A stretch of DNA of 64,000 nucleotides, taken from Paenirhizobium naphthalenivorans. Its GTDB lineage: Bacteria > Pseudomonadota > Alphaproteobacteria > Rhizobiales > Rhizobiaceae. The DNA lies in the NCBI RefSeq assembly GCF_007992095.1, contig NZ_BJZP01000006.1:162147-226146 (forward strand). Direction: 5' to 3'. A program made the translations under genes and the position numbers. How positions within the stretch are numbered: the first letter of the stretch is position 1; each line of letters starts with the position of its first letter. Shown piece by piece: positions 33,413-42,074 of the stretch. The notes under the pieces are model-generated. The model saw only the letters and a program-made list of their open reading frames with translations. It had not been told where the DNA came from and ran no database searches.

Positions 33413-34540
33413 CTAGTTGGCGGGCAGGATGGATTCGACGACCTGCTTGCCGTTATCGACCTTCACGAAGAAGCTCTCGCGCGACATTTCGCCCTTTTCG
33501 TCCCAGCTCACATCCATCAGCACGCCGGGATATTCAGAGGCCTTCAGTGTCAAACCATGCAACTTCTTTGCAATGGCTTCGCTATCGGCGCTGCCGACCA
33601 TCTCGGTCACATATTTGATCGTCCAGGCGGCGATGTAGCCTTTGATCGCATTGTGATCGGGCGTGTACTTGTACTGCGTCTTGAAGCGCTCGACCATGTC
33701 CTTCATGGCGGGAATATCAGCGTCGGGGGTGAGGCCGACGTGGCCCATGGCGCCGTTTGCCGCCTCACCAGCCAGTTCGATTACCTTGTTGCCGACAAGC
33801 GTGGTATCGCCCAAGAGAGGCTTGTCGAGACCCTGCTTGCGGGCCTCGCGCAGGAAGCGTGCGCTCTCCTCCTCAGTGTAATAGATGAAGAATGCGTCCG
33901 CATCGGAGTGTTTCAGCTTCAGCACATCGGCCGAAAAATCGGTCTGTCCCTGTTCCGACGCCACGTCCGCCACAACCTCTATGCCAGCCACTTGCATCGC
34001 TTCCATGAAGGCCTTGTATCCGCCCTTGCCGAACTCGGTGTTGGCCCAGGCGACACCGACCTTTTTTACGCCCATGACGTCTGCCATGTATTTTGCGAGC
34101 TTCGGTATGCCTTTTTGCGAACCGAAGGCGGTGCGGAAAATGTAGGGATTGCCTGTCGCGGTGATCGATGGCGCTTCGGAGCCCGTGAACTGAGGGATGC
34201 CGGCCTTGGCCGCGACCATCATGTTGACGACGGTCGAGGACGAATAGACCGTACCCGTGATAGCGTACACGCCCTCATCGATGGCCTTTTGAACGAGGGC
34301 ACGCGAAACCTGCGGATCGGTCTGGCTGTCGTATTCCAGGATGTCGACCTTTTCGCCGAGGATCCCGCCTGCGGCATTGATTTCCTCAAAACCCATATGC
34401 ACGCCGTCACGGAAATTGGTGCCGGCGGCGGCACCGGGTCCGGAGAGTTCGACGATCGAGCCGATCTTCAAATCGGCGAGTGCGGGCGTCGCGGCGAGTG
34501 CGATCACAATTGCGGTTGTACTCAGCAGTTTCTTGATCAT
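33413..34540 (-). CDS. ABC transporter substrate-binding protein, Leu/Ile/Val family (LivJ/K-like)
   Basis: 375 residues. A Sec signal peptide, MIKKLLSTTAIVIALAATPA with cleavage after ALA, precedes a type I periplasmic-binding fold (Peripla_BP_6): LKIGSIVELSGPGAAAGTNF at the mature start, and YKAFMEAMQVAGIEVVAD, FFIYYTEEESARFLREARK later. ATG 34540 follows GGGAGGAATA. It is the first gene of the Liv operon and lies 131 bases after the AroE-like gene on the same strand. Ligand specificity in this family is not predictable by eye; context suggests a hydroaromatic or other carboxylate. Confidence 0.93.
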   Translation of the reverse strand: MIKKLLSTTAIVIALAATPALADLKIGSIVELSGPGAAAGTNFRDGVHMGFEEINAAGGILGEKVDILEYDSQTDPQVSRALVQKAIDEGVYAITGTVYSSSTVVNMMVAAKAGIPQFTGSEAPSITATGNPYIFRTAFGSQKGIPKLAKYMADVMGVKKVGVAWANTEFGKGGYKAFMEAMQVAGIEVVADVASEQGQTDFSADVLKLKHSDADAFFIYYTEEESARFLREARKQGLDKPLLGDTTLVGNKVIELAGEAANGAMGHVGLTPDADIPAMKDMVERFKTQYKYTPDHNAIKGYIAAWTIKYVTEMVGSADSEAIAKKLHGLTLKASEYPGVLMDVSWDEKGEMSRESFFVKVDNGKQVVESILPAN

Positions 34541-34671
34541 GACTATTCCTCCCATGTCAGATCGTGTGGCAGTGGCTTACCAGCGGCGATAACGGCCAGT
34601 CTTTTCGTGGCATGCGCTCTTCGGCAACGCTTCGGACAACAGTCAAAAACGGTGGGCGGCGGCGCGCGCTG

Positions 34672-35484
34672 TCATGCGACAATCTTGCGGTTGCCCATAA
34701 GCAGTTCGGCCAGCAGCACGGCCTGCGCGTCGAACATACCCGAGCCGGGCATCGTCCCGCAGCCTTTGGCGCGGGCCGCGGCAATCAGTGGCGGGACAGC
34801 TGGACGCGTGACGACATCGGCTACGAACTGGTCGGCTGACAGATGTTCCACCTGCACCGGCAGCGGATCGCCTTCGCGCATGCCGAGCGGTGTGGCATTG
34901 GCGACGAGCGCGAAACCCCGCGGATCGGTGCTGCCTGCACGCGCCTTGCCGGGAAATGCCTGGTTCAACCGCGCGAGCAGGGCATCGCGGCGCTGCACAT
35001 CGATATCATGCAGGGCAAGCTCCGACGCTCCGCGCGCGAGAATCTCATAGGCGATGGCCGATCCGGCTCCACCGGCGCCGACGAGCAATGCTGGCTTGCC
35101 GGCGACATCAAACCCCTCGGCGGCAATGCCGTCCATATAGCCATGACCATCGGTCGCGTCGCCGATCCAGTGGTCGTCCTCGCGGATCATGATGTTGACC
35201 GCTCCGGATGCCTTGGCGCGGTCGGACGCTCGGGCGCAGAAGGCGAGACAGGGCACCTTGTGCGGAACGGTGATGACAATTCCGTTGACATTGCGCATCG
35301 CCTTGGCCTGTGCCAGCCACCCGGACAGATCCTCAGGCAGGATGTGCAACGGCACGACAAGCCCGTTGAAACCGCGGTCCGCCATAATCTGGCTTAGCGA
35401 GGCCGGAGACTTCACCTGTCCGATGGGATGGCCGATGATCGGGAAAATCCTCGTTTCCCCGTCGACACTGATCTGCTGTTTCAC
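34672..35484 (-). CDS. Shikimate dehydrogenase-family (AroE-like) oxidoreductase
   Basis: 270 residues from GTG 35484, which has GGAGGA 6 bases upstream. N-terminal substrate domain: PIIGHPIGQVKSP, ITVPHK (K76, catalytic Lys retained) and ATDGHGYM (D112 retained). NADP domain: LLVGAGGAGSAIAYEI. The first Ser of the canonical S-K-S-P shikimate-carboxylate site is Val (V24), and the Asn of N-V-T-x-P is also replaced. It is therefore probably an AroE-like paralogue acting on a related hydroxy-cyclic acid rather than the housekeeping enzyme. It lies in the Liv operon neighbourhood, pointing to catabolism. Confidence 0.88.
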   Translation of the reverse strand: MKQQISVDGETRIFPIIGHPIGQVKSPASLSQIMADRGFNGLVVPLHILPEDLSGWLAQAKAMRNVNGIVITVPHKVPCLAFCARASDRAKASGAVNIMIREDDHWIGDATDGHGYMDGIAAEGFDVAGKPALLVGAGGAGSAIAYEILARGASELALHDIDVQRRDALLARLNQAFPGKARAGSTDPRGFALVANATPLGMREGDPLPVQVEHLSADQFVADVVTRPAVPPLIAAARAKGCGTMPGSGMFDAQAVLLAELLMGNRKIVA

Positions 35485-35588
35485 GATTTCCTCCTCCAAC
35501 ACGGTCGCGATTTCATCGGATCGAGCCGTGATTGACAAAAGCATTTGGTTCGCCCGCCGGAAATGGACGATGGGAGCGAATGATTGCA

Positions 35589-36476
35589 CTATTGCTCATG
35601 CGCGACCGCCTTCAGTTCGGAAAGGGAAAGGGTGATGCCCTCTTCCATCGCGGTGGACGGCTGTGCTCCAAGCCAGGCCGGAACGACATCCGACGCGAGA
35701 TCGGCGGGGATACGCAAGGGTAACCCTTCGACCGAAATCCCCGACCATCCGCTCTGCCGCGCGAGTTCGCGCACGAAGTCGTCCATCTCCCGTGTGTCCC
35801 CGGCCATGGTCAGGGCTGTCGCCTGATCAAGGGGAACATCCATGGCAGCAATCAGCATCCGGGCAACGTCGTCGACATGGACGAAACCGGCGCGGCCGGA
35901 GAAGCGGATGATGGCCGGTTCGTTTCGGACAGACGCCGCGATCGCAATCGACGGACCGGCGGCGAGACCCGAACTGATGCCTGGTCCGTAGACGATATAG
36001 GGCCGCAGCCCAAGGCTCGGCACGCCATGATCCGCATGGAAGGCGCGGGCCGCGCCTTCGACCGCGAGCTTGGTCGCGCCGTAAATGGTCATTGGTCGGG
36101 GATTGATCCCGTCGTCCGGCCCGAAGACGCCGGCCGTGCTGAGATAGGCCACGGGCAGGCGACGGGGCGCAGCGGCTCCAAATACGTTGAGGCTGCCGAT
36201 CAGGTTGACCCTGACACCCAGGACAGGATTGTTTGCGCAGTCGACCGTCATTAGACCGGCGAGATGAATGATCCCGTCGCAGCCGTCCACCGCTTGGGCG
36301 ACGGCTTGGCCGTCGGTGATGTCGCCGGCAACGAGTTCGACACGGGTGCCAGGGGGCAACCGGGCCCGGTCCGGCTTGAGGTCGAAAATGCGCACATCAT
36401 GCCCGGCACGCATGAGCATTGTTATGGTCCTTTGACCGATGAAGCCCATGCCGCCTGTGACAAGGATCCGGCTCAT
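35589..36476 (-). CDS. NAD(P)-dependent epimerase/dehydratase family protein (extended SDR)
   Basis: 295 residues. Extended-SDR cofactor motif ILVTGGMGFIGQRTI at residues 3-17, a following RIFDLKPDR strand, IIHLAGLMTVD, and catalytic YGATK. The C-terminal substrate domain is short. Its ATG overlaps the stop of the flavoenzyme gene upstream (36473) by ATGA, so the two are coupled. Homologues act on nucleotide sugars, but members of this size beside catabolic flavoenzymes can also oxidise small polyols or hydroxyketones. Substrate unassigned. Confidence 0.87.
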   Translation of the reverse strand: MSRILVTGGMGFIGQRTITMLMRAGHDVRIFDLKPDRARLPPGTRVELVAGDITDGQAVAQAVDGCDGIIHLAGLMTVDCANNPVLGVRVNLIGSLNVFGAAAPRRLPVAYLSTAGVFGPDDGINPRPMTIYGATKLAVEGAARAFHADHGVPSLGLRPYIVYGPGISSGLAAGPSIAIAASVRNEPAIIRFSGRAGFVHVDDVARMLIAAMDVPLDQATALTMAGDTREMDDFVRELARQSGWSGISVEGLPLRIPADLASDVVPAWLGAQPSTAMEEGITLSLSELKAVAHEQ

Positions 36477-38203
36477 GCCGCCTGCTCTCTCGCTGCCGAC
36501 GAAGCGCGTCTGGCCGCATGGCGCGCGGCGATCGCCCCGAACACGATGGCCGGGCCGATGGTGATGCCAGGACCGGGATAGACGCCGCCCATGATCGATT
36601 GCAGGTCGTTGCCGCAGGCGTAGAGCCCGCCGATCACGGAACTGTCGCGGCGCAGCAGCCGGGCATTCTCGTCCGCGACCAGTCCCACGGCCGAGCCAAT
36701 ATCGCCTGGCAGCAGACGTACGGCGTAATAAGGCGCCGTTTCAAGCGCGCCGAGCGTCGGGTTGGGGCCATGGGTCGGATCGCCGTTGGCCTTCTCATAA
36801 ACGGTCGTCCCGCGCGCGAAGTCCTTGTCCACACCGGTCTTGGCATAAGCGTTTATGCGCGCCACGCTGTCCTTCAGCCCGGCCGCATTGATGTCGAGCT
36901 TGGCCGCCAATTCGTCGAGTGTTTTGCCTTCAGTCAGATAGCCGTCGGCAAGATAGGACTTAATGTCGGCACCGCCGGGGCGGATCATGCCCATGCCGTA
37001 TTTCTTCAACGCTTCCGCATCGGCGATCAGATAGGTGGGAATATGGCTGTCGCCCTCATTGGCGGCGTACATAGCCGAGACGAACAGGTGATAGCTGGTG
37101 CTTTCGTTGACAAAGCGCCGTCCGTCCTTGCCGACGGATATGATGCCCGGCTTGGAACGGTCGAAGACGAAATGCGGGAAGACCGCCATGCTGCCGTCCT
37201 GGCGACGGCGGCAGGAGACCGGCGCCCAGAAACAGGGCTGCTTCGATGTCTCACCGTGATAGGCGCCGATGCCGAAGGCAAGCTCATGCAGGGTGCCGGT
37301 ATGACCAGGCGCGGAGGGGCTGAATTGCGGTACTGGGTGCGGTAGCTTCTCCTCGCGCATACCGGGATGGCGGGCAAAGCCGCCGGATGCCAGCACCACG
37401 CCGCCCCTGACGGCGACCTGCCGCTCGAAACCCTTCTGCCGAAGGGTGATCCCGGTAACGCCGTTCGTGTCGGACGCAAAAGCGACCGTTTCGGTCTCTG
37501 TCAGAATGGTGACGCCGAGCTTGCGGGCCGTCTTCAACATGCGGCCGATCAGAGCATTGCCCATCAGCAGGCGGGAATCGCGGCCATATCGCATCTTGCT
37601 CAGATAGAACCTGCCGATCAGGCGGAGAGAATAGGTGGTCGACTTCAGCGATTTGCCGATCTTCATAAGGTGGGCGATGTCGTCGCGGTCGATCATCATG
37701 CCACCGAGAATGGTGAATTCCGGGATCGGAGGACGGATCAGCTTCAAGTCCTCGCCGAGCGAGGACGCCTCGAACGGTTCGGGCTCCAGTGCCCGCCCGA
37801 TGGACGTCGCTCCTTCCAGCTCATAGAGATAATCGGGGTGAAACGGCCTCGGTCGGAGGTGAACGTCCGTGCGGTCTTCCAATGTGTCGACGACGCCCGG
37901 ACCGGCGGCCAGAAAGGCGTCGCGCATCCGTTTGGGGCTAAGGTTGCCGACCGCGCGATCGAGAAAGCCGGAGACCTTTTCCAGGCTGTCATCGGCGCCG
38001 ACCGTCTTTGCATGGCGGGTGAGCGGTATCCATGTCGTGGCCGCCGAAAAGGCGGACGTGCCGCCGAGATACTCCGTGCGCTCCACGAGCAGAACACGGG
38101 CGCCCTCGAGTGCGGCAAAGACCGCGGCGGACATGCCGCCCGCGCCACCGCCCAATACGACGACGTCATAATCCGGCGCGATCTTAATCAACGCGTTGCG
38201 CAT
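36473..38203 (-). CDS. FAD-dependent oxidoreductase, 3-ketosteroid-dehydrogenase/fumarate-reductase superfamily (copy 2)
   Basis: 576 residues. FAD motif YDVVVLGGGAGGMSAAVFAA (12-31) and ARVLLVERTEYLGGTSAFSA. Matching positions for the ketosteroid-dehydrogenase tyrosines are Y125 (HPDYLY), the Tyr in NESTSYHL, and Y542 with G546 in VYPGPG. ATG 38203 has GGGAGGAGG upstream. It starts divergently from the Gfo/Idh gene across a 138-base region with an IclR-type motif. It is clearly homologous to the enzymes at 26691 and 40332, but each copy differs substantially, which implies division of labour rather than recent duplication. Confidence 0.88.
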   Translation of the reverse strand: MRNALIKIAPDYDVVVLGGGAGGMSAAVFAALEGARVLLVERTEYLGGTSAFSAATTWIPLTRHAKTVGADDSLEKVSGFLDRAVGNLSPKRMRDAFLAAGPGVVDTLEDRTDVHLRPRPFHPDYLYELEGATSIGRALEPEPFEASSLGEDLKLIRPPIPEFTILGGMMIDRDDIAHLMKIGKSLKSTTYSLRLIGRFYLSKMRYGRDSRLLMGNALIGRMLKTARKLGVTILTETETVAFASDTNGVTGITLRQKGFERQVAVRGGVVLASGGFARHPGMREEKLPHPVPQFSPSAPGHTGTLHELAFGIGAYHGETSKQPCFWAPVSCRRRQDGSMAVFPHFVFDRSKPGIISVGKDGRRFVNESTSYHLFVSAMYAANEGDSHIPTYLIADAEALKKYGMGMIRPGGADIKSYLADGYLTEGKTLDELAAKLDINAAGLKDSVARINAYAKTGVDKDFARGTTVYEKANGDPTHGPNPTLGALETAPYYAVRLLPGDIGSAVGLVADENARLLRRDSSVIGGLYACGNDLQSIMGGVYPGPGITIGPAIVFGAIAARHAARRASSAAREQAA

Positions 38204-38258
38204 CCGGGCCTCCTCCCTGCTGCCGACGGCTTCTGTCTGCGCGGACAATTGCAGAAAA

Positions 38259-38276
38259 TGGAAAGCTATTCAACAA
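38259..38276. promoter_or_regulatory. Putative IclR operator, copy 1, in the divergent flavoenzyme/Gfo-Idh promoter region
   Basis: TGGAAAGCTATTCAACAA matches 15 of 18 positions of TGGAACCATATTCAACAA at 39406-39423, just upstream of the iclR gene. The surrounding region (38250-38310) is AT-rich and also holds outer arms AAAATGGAA / TTCCATTTT. Likely the binding site for the IclR protein encoded at 39436. Confidence 0.55.
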
Positions 38277-38341
38277 TAAAAATATGTTCCATTTTATTTT
38301 GGTGTCTGTTATTCCATCGTTCGACGGTTCGGGAGGAACGC

Positions 38342-39439
38342 ATGAGTGAGGTCATCGATATCGCCGTTATCGGCGCAGGCGCGATTGGGCGCACGCATAT
38401 CGATACGTTGGCGCGCATGTCTGACATGCGGCTGTCGGTGCTGGTCGACACGGCCCCCGGCGGCATGGCGCTGGCGGCGTCGCTCAGTTTGCCCTGTGTA
38501 CCCACCATCGAGGCGCTTCTGGCCTCCGGTCTTGCCCAGGCGGCGATCGTCGCCACTCCCAACGAGACGCATCTGCCGATTTCGCAGACCTTGCTTCGCG
38601 CGGGCATTCCGGTGCTTCTGGAAAAGCCGGTGGCCGAAAGTCTCGACTCGGCCCTGCAGCTGATCGCCGTGGCCGACGAGACTGGCGTTCCGCTGCTGGT
38701 CGGCCATCACCGGCGGCATAATCCGATCATTCGCGCAGCGCGGGCTGCGATCCAGTCCGGAGAGATCGGCGATCTGGTGCTGGCGACGGTGACCTGTTCG
38801 CTGGCCAAGCCGGACAGCTATTTTGAAGCCGCCTGGCGCCGCGAACCGGGTGCCGGAGGGCCGCTTCTGATCAATCTGGTTCATGAAATCGATCTGTTGC
38901 GGCATTTCTTCGGGGAGATCGACAGCGTCCAGGCGATTGCCGGCAATGCCCGGCGCGGCTTCGCCGTCGAAGACACCGCCGCCGTCTGCCTGGCATTTTC
39001 CGGCGGGGGATTGGCGACGCTCTGCATTTCCGATGCAGCGGTCGGCCCTTGGGCCTGGGACCTGAGCGCCGGGGAAAACCGTGCCCGCTTTCCCGCCCAC
39101 GACGTCAGTGCCCATCACTATGCCGGCAGTTGCGCCGGGCTGTCCCTGCCGGACCTGACACTGTGGCGGCCGGCCGGCGAGCCGGACTGGACGCGGGAAT
39201 TACGCCCTTCGAAACTGGCGGTGACGCCGGCCGATCCCTACGAGGAGCAGCTCTCCCATTTCACCACTCTCATTCGCGAGGGAGGAGCGCCTCTCGTCTC
39301 GGCGCGTGACGCGACGACCAATCTTATCGTGCTCGACGCCATCAGAAGCGCTGCGGCAAATGGCCGGGTCACCACTGTTGACCTTTCACCCTTGAATTGC
39401 GTTAGTGGAACCATATTCAACAACGGAATTGGTCCATGA
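38342..39439 (+). CDS. Gfo/Idh/MocA family oxidoreductase
   Basis: 365 residues. N-terminal Rossmann domain with IAVIGAGAIGRTHIDTL, the conserved VLLEKPVAES (catalytic Lys) and the C-terminal dehydrogenase domain starting around INLVHEIDLLRHFFG (His/Asp pair). ATG 38342 follows GGGAGGAACGC; the long open frame upstream is antisense to the flavoenzyme gene. Known relatives oxidise inositols, other cyclitols, sugars or shikimate/quinate-like polyols with NAD(P). It overlaps the iclR gene by four bases and leads the 38342-43503 operon. Confidence 0.92.
   Translation: MSEVIDIAVIGAGAIGRTHIDTLARMSDMRLSVLVDTAPGGMALAASLSLPCVPTIEALLASGLAQAAIVATPNETHLPISQTLLRAGIPVLLEKPVAESLDSALQLIAVADETGVPLLVGHHRRHNPIIRAARAAIQSGEIGDLVLATVTCSLAKPDSYFEAAWRREPGAGGPLLINLVHEIDLLRHFFGEIDSVQAIAGNARRGFAVEDTAAVCLAFSGGGLATLCISDAAVGPWAWDLSAGENRARFPAHDVSAHHYAGSCAGLSLPDLTLWRPAGEPDWTRELRPSKLAVTPADPYEEQLSHFTTLIREGGAPLVSARDATTNLIVLDAIRSAAANGRVTTVDLSPLNCVSGTIFNNGIGP
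39406..39423 (+). promoter_or_regulatory. Putative IclR operator, copy 2, inside the end of the Gfo/Idh gene
   Basis: TGGAACCATATTCAACAA ends 12 bases before the iclR ATG and lies within the last codons of the upstream gene. It shares 15 of 18 bases with 38259-38276. If bound, it would mark an internal, autoregulated iclR promoter. Confidence 0.5.
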
Positions 39440-40272
39440 GCAGCGTCCTTGAAAAATCCCTTGCCATAATCGAACTCCTTGTCGATCACCCGACCGGACT
39501 GTCGGTGTCCGCGATCGCGGCGGCGACCGAGCAGCCCGTCAGCGGTGTCCATAGGACACTGCAGGAGCTCTCTCGGCTCGGCTATGTTCGCCAAGCACAA
39601 GTGCAGGGCAACTACGCCATGACTATCAAGCTTCCCGCCATGGGACTGGGTTTTCTCGGTCGCGCGGGAATTACCGATGTGGCGCAACCCGTACTCGACG
39701 CGCTTGCGGCGGATTCTGGCGAGCTGATCCGATTGTCGGTCATCGATGGCGATCGCCTGATCTGGGTGGCGGTGGCGCAAGGCGCCACGCGCGGCCTCCG
39801 ATACGATCCGGGGCAGGAACAGGGCGTTGTCGTCCATCTTGCCAGCTCAGCCGGCGGCAAGGCCTGGCTTTCGACGATGAGCGACGAGGAAGCACTGGCG
39901 AAGGTTTCCGCGCAGGGTCTGCTCCGACGGGCCGAAGGCGGGGGGGCGAATGCGCCACGAAGCCTCACGTTGCTACTGGAGCAACTGGCCGAAGCACGGG
40001 CGCGCGCCTATGCGACGGCGGTGGACAGCTATATCGCCGGTATGGCGGCGATGGCTGTGCCGGTCCGTTATCACGGGAACGGTCCGGTGTTGGGCTGTCT
40101 CTCTATTGCGGGGCCAGCGGTACGCATGACAGCAGAGCGCATGGCCGACCTCGCGCCGCGGCTTCAGTCGGCAGCAGTCGAACTCGGCGAGGCGGCTGTG
40201 GGCTCGCAGTATTTTCAGGCAATAATGAAGGCACTGGATCCGGTGTCCGCGCAAGATCGGAGGCCCGCATGA
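39436..40272 (+). CDS. IclR family transcriptional regulator
   Basis: 278 residues. N-terminal winged HTH: SSVLEKSLAIIELLVDHP, LSVSAIAAATEQPVSGVHRT and LQELSRLGYVRQ (residues 2-55). The C-terminal IclR effector domain has LIRLSVIDGDRLIWVAVAQG and VHLASSAGGKAWLS, the latter being the usual conserved segment. It probably controls the surrounding operon and the divergent flavoenzyme gene through the motif found at 38259 and 39406. The effector is presumably a pathway intermediate. Confidence 0.92.
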   Translation: MSSVLEKSLAIIELLVDHPTGLSVSAIAAATEQPVSGVHRTLQELSRLGYVRQAQVQGNYAMTIKLPAMGLGFLGRAGITDVAQPVLDALAADSGELIRLSVIDGDRLIWVAVAQGATRGLRYDPGQEQGVVVHLASSAGGKAWLSTMSDEEALAKVSAQGLLRRAEGGGANAPRSLTLLLEQLAEARARAYATAVDSYIAGMAAMAVPVRYHGNGPVLGCLSIAGPAVRMTAERMADLAPRLQSAAVELGEAAVGSQYFQAIMKALDPVSAQDRRPA

Positions 40273-40331
40273 CAGGCGTGTCGTTCCGTCGTGCCAGGCG
40301 TCCGATCCCAATGGCCTTCGGGCAGGAGTGA

Positions 40332-42074
40332 ATGGAACGACAGATTGTCCGCACCATTGCGTGCGATGTACTGGTGATCGGCTCGGGTGCCTCCGGCCTT
40401 GCGGCGGCGGTGACCGCCGCCCATCACGGCTTGAAAGTCGTGGTCGCCGAGAAAGCGCCGGTATTCGGTGGCACATCGGCCTGGTCGGGTGGCTGGCTCT
40501 GGATTCCACGTAATCCGCTGGCGCGGGCGGCAGGCATCGACGAACCGCCCGAGGCACCGATGGAATATCTGCTCGGCGAACTCGGCAACCGGGCCCGCGA
40601 CCCGCGACTGGCGGTTTTTCTCGCCAATGGACCAGACATGGTGTCCTTCTTTCAGGACCACACGGCGATCCGCTGGATCGACGGCAATCGTATTCCCGAC
40701 TTCCACGAAACGCCGGGCTCCGGAAACGGCGGGCGCTCTGTGTCGGTGGCTCCGTTCGACGGGCGTGAACTTGGCAAATGGATAGAGAAATTACGCCCGC
40801 CACTCGACGTCATAAGCCTCTGGGGCATGGGCATCGCCAGCGGCGCGGATATGGGGCATTTCTTCCGCGCAACGCGCAGTCCAGGTTCTGCAATCTATGC
40901 CTGGCGGAGGCTTGCCCGCCATTTCCGTGACCTCTCCTTGCATCGACGCGGCATGCAACTGGTCAACGGAAACGCGCTGGTCGCCCGGCTGATGCGCTCG
41001 GCGCTCGACCTGAAGGTGACGCTGTTGGACACCACCCCGGCCCGGCAATTGCTGCAAGACGGGGACCGGGTGATCGGCGCCCGGCTCGCGACCTCCGATG
41101 GGGACGTGGAGGTTCGCACAGCGCGCGGCGTGGTGCTGGCCACCGGCGGTTTTCCTCATGATAGCGAGCGCCTCGACGCGATCGGGCGTCAGGCAGGTGG
41201 CGGCAAAGGGCACTATTCGGCCGCGCCACGTACGAACACCGGCGATGGCCTGCGGCTCGGCGAAAGCGCCGGCGCCGAGGTCGACAACAGCCTCGTGTCG
41301 TCCATCGCGCTCGCCCCCATTTCGCTTGTTCCTCAGGCCGATGGCTCCTTCGCTCATTTCCCCCATCTGGTCGAGCGGGCCAAACCCGGCATCGTCGCGG
41401 TCACGGCGGCGGGCCGGCGTTTCGTCAGCGAGGCCGACAGCTATCACGACTTCATGAAGGCGCTGATCGCGGCGACACCCGCGGGAGAACCGGTGATGGC
41501 CTGGCTGATCGCCGATCACAGAGCACAGCGCCGCTGGGGTCTTGGCTGGTCCAAGCCCTTTCCCTTCCCGACCGGACCGGCGATCCGCTCCGGTTACCTG
41601 AAATGCGCGGGAACCCTCGGCGAACTCGCGCAAGCCTGCGGTATTTTGGGCGGCGCGCTGGAAGAGACGGTCGGCGCCTTCAACCGCCATGCCGCGCGCG
41701 GCGAGGATCCCGAGTTCCATCGCGGTCGCTCGATCTACAACCGCGTGCAGGGCGACGGCGATCATCGCCCGAACCCCTCGCTCGCGCCGCTCGACAAGGC
41801 GCCATTCTACGCGGTGAAGATCGTACCGGGTTCGCTCGGCACCTTTGCCGGACTGAAGACCGACCCAGAGGCGCGGGTGCTGTGCGAGGCCGGCCGGCCG
41901 ATCCCCGGCCTTTTCGCCGTCGGCAACGACATGGCCTCCGTCATGGGCGGCAATTATCCGGCGGGCGGCATCACGCTCGGCCCGGGCATGACTTTCGGTT
42001 ACATCGCCGGCCGCGTTCTGGCCGGTCAGCCCGTCAGGGGCATCGACATCAAGGAAAAGGAGAAGGCAGAATGA
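40332..42074 (+). CDS. FAD-dependent oxidoreductase, 3-ketosteroid-dehydrogenase/fumarate-reductase superfamily (copy 3)
   Basis: 580 residues: FAD motif DVLVIGSGASGLAAAVTAAH (about 12-31), VVVAEKAPVFGGTSAWSGG, and cap GGNYPAGGITLGPGMTFGY with Y542 and G546. The position equivalent to Y122 of copy 1 is Phe (F124, in IPDFHE), so one of the three presumed catalytic tyrosines is missing while EADSYHD and NYPAGG keep the others. This may mean a different reaction direction or substrate. ATG 40332 follows AGGAG. It overlaps the NIPSNAP gene by ATGA. Confidence 0.88.
   Translation: MERQIVRTIACDVLVIGSGASGLAAAVTAAHHGLKVVVAEKAPVFGGTSAWSGGWLWIPRNPLARAAGIDEPPEAPMEYLLGELGNRARDPRLAVFLANGPDMVSFFQDHTAIRWIDGNRIPDFHETPGSGNGGRSVSVAPFDGRELGKWIEKLRPPLDVISLWGMGIASGADMGHFFRATRSPGSAIYAWRRLARHFRDLSLHRRGMQLVNGNALVARLMRSALDLKVTLLDTTPARQLLQDGDRVIGARLATSDGDVEVRTARGVVLATGGFPHDSERLDAIGRQAGGGKGHYSAAPRTNTGDGLRLGESAGAEVDNSLVSSIALAPISLVPQADGSFAHFPHLVERAKPGIVAVTAAGRRFVSEADSYHDFMKALIAATPAGEPVMAWLIADHRAQRRWGLGWSKPFPFPTGPAIRSGYLKCAGTLGELAQACGILGGALEETVGAFNRHAARGEDPEFHRGRSIYNRVQGDGDHRPNPSLAPLDKAPFYAVKIVPGSLGTFAGLKTDPEARVLCEAGRPIPGLFAVGNDMASVMGGNYPAGGITLGPGMTFGYIAGRVLAGQPVRGIDIKEKEKAE

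Noticed and set aside
37367..38341. Long plus-strand open frame leading into the Gfo/Idh gene
   Set aside because: It is antisense to the flavoenzyme gene; the Gfo/Idh Rossmann motif and a GGGAGG site place the start at 38342.
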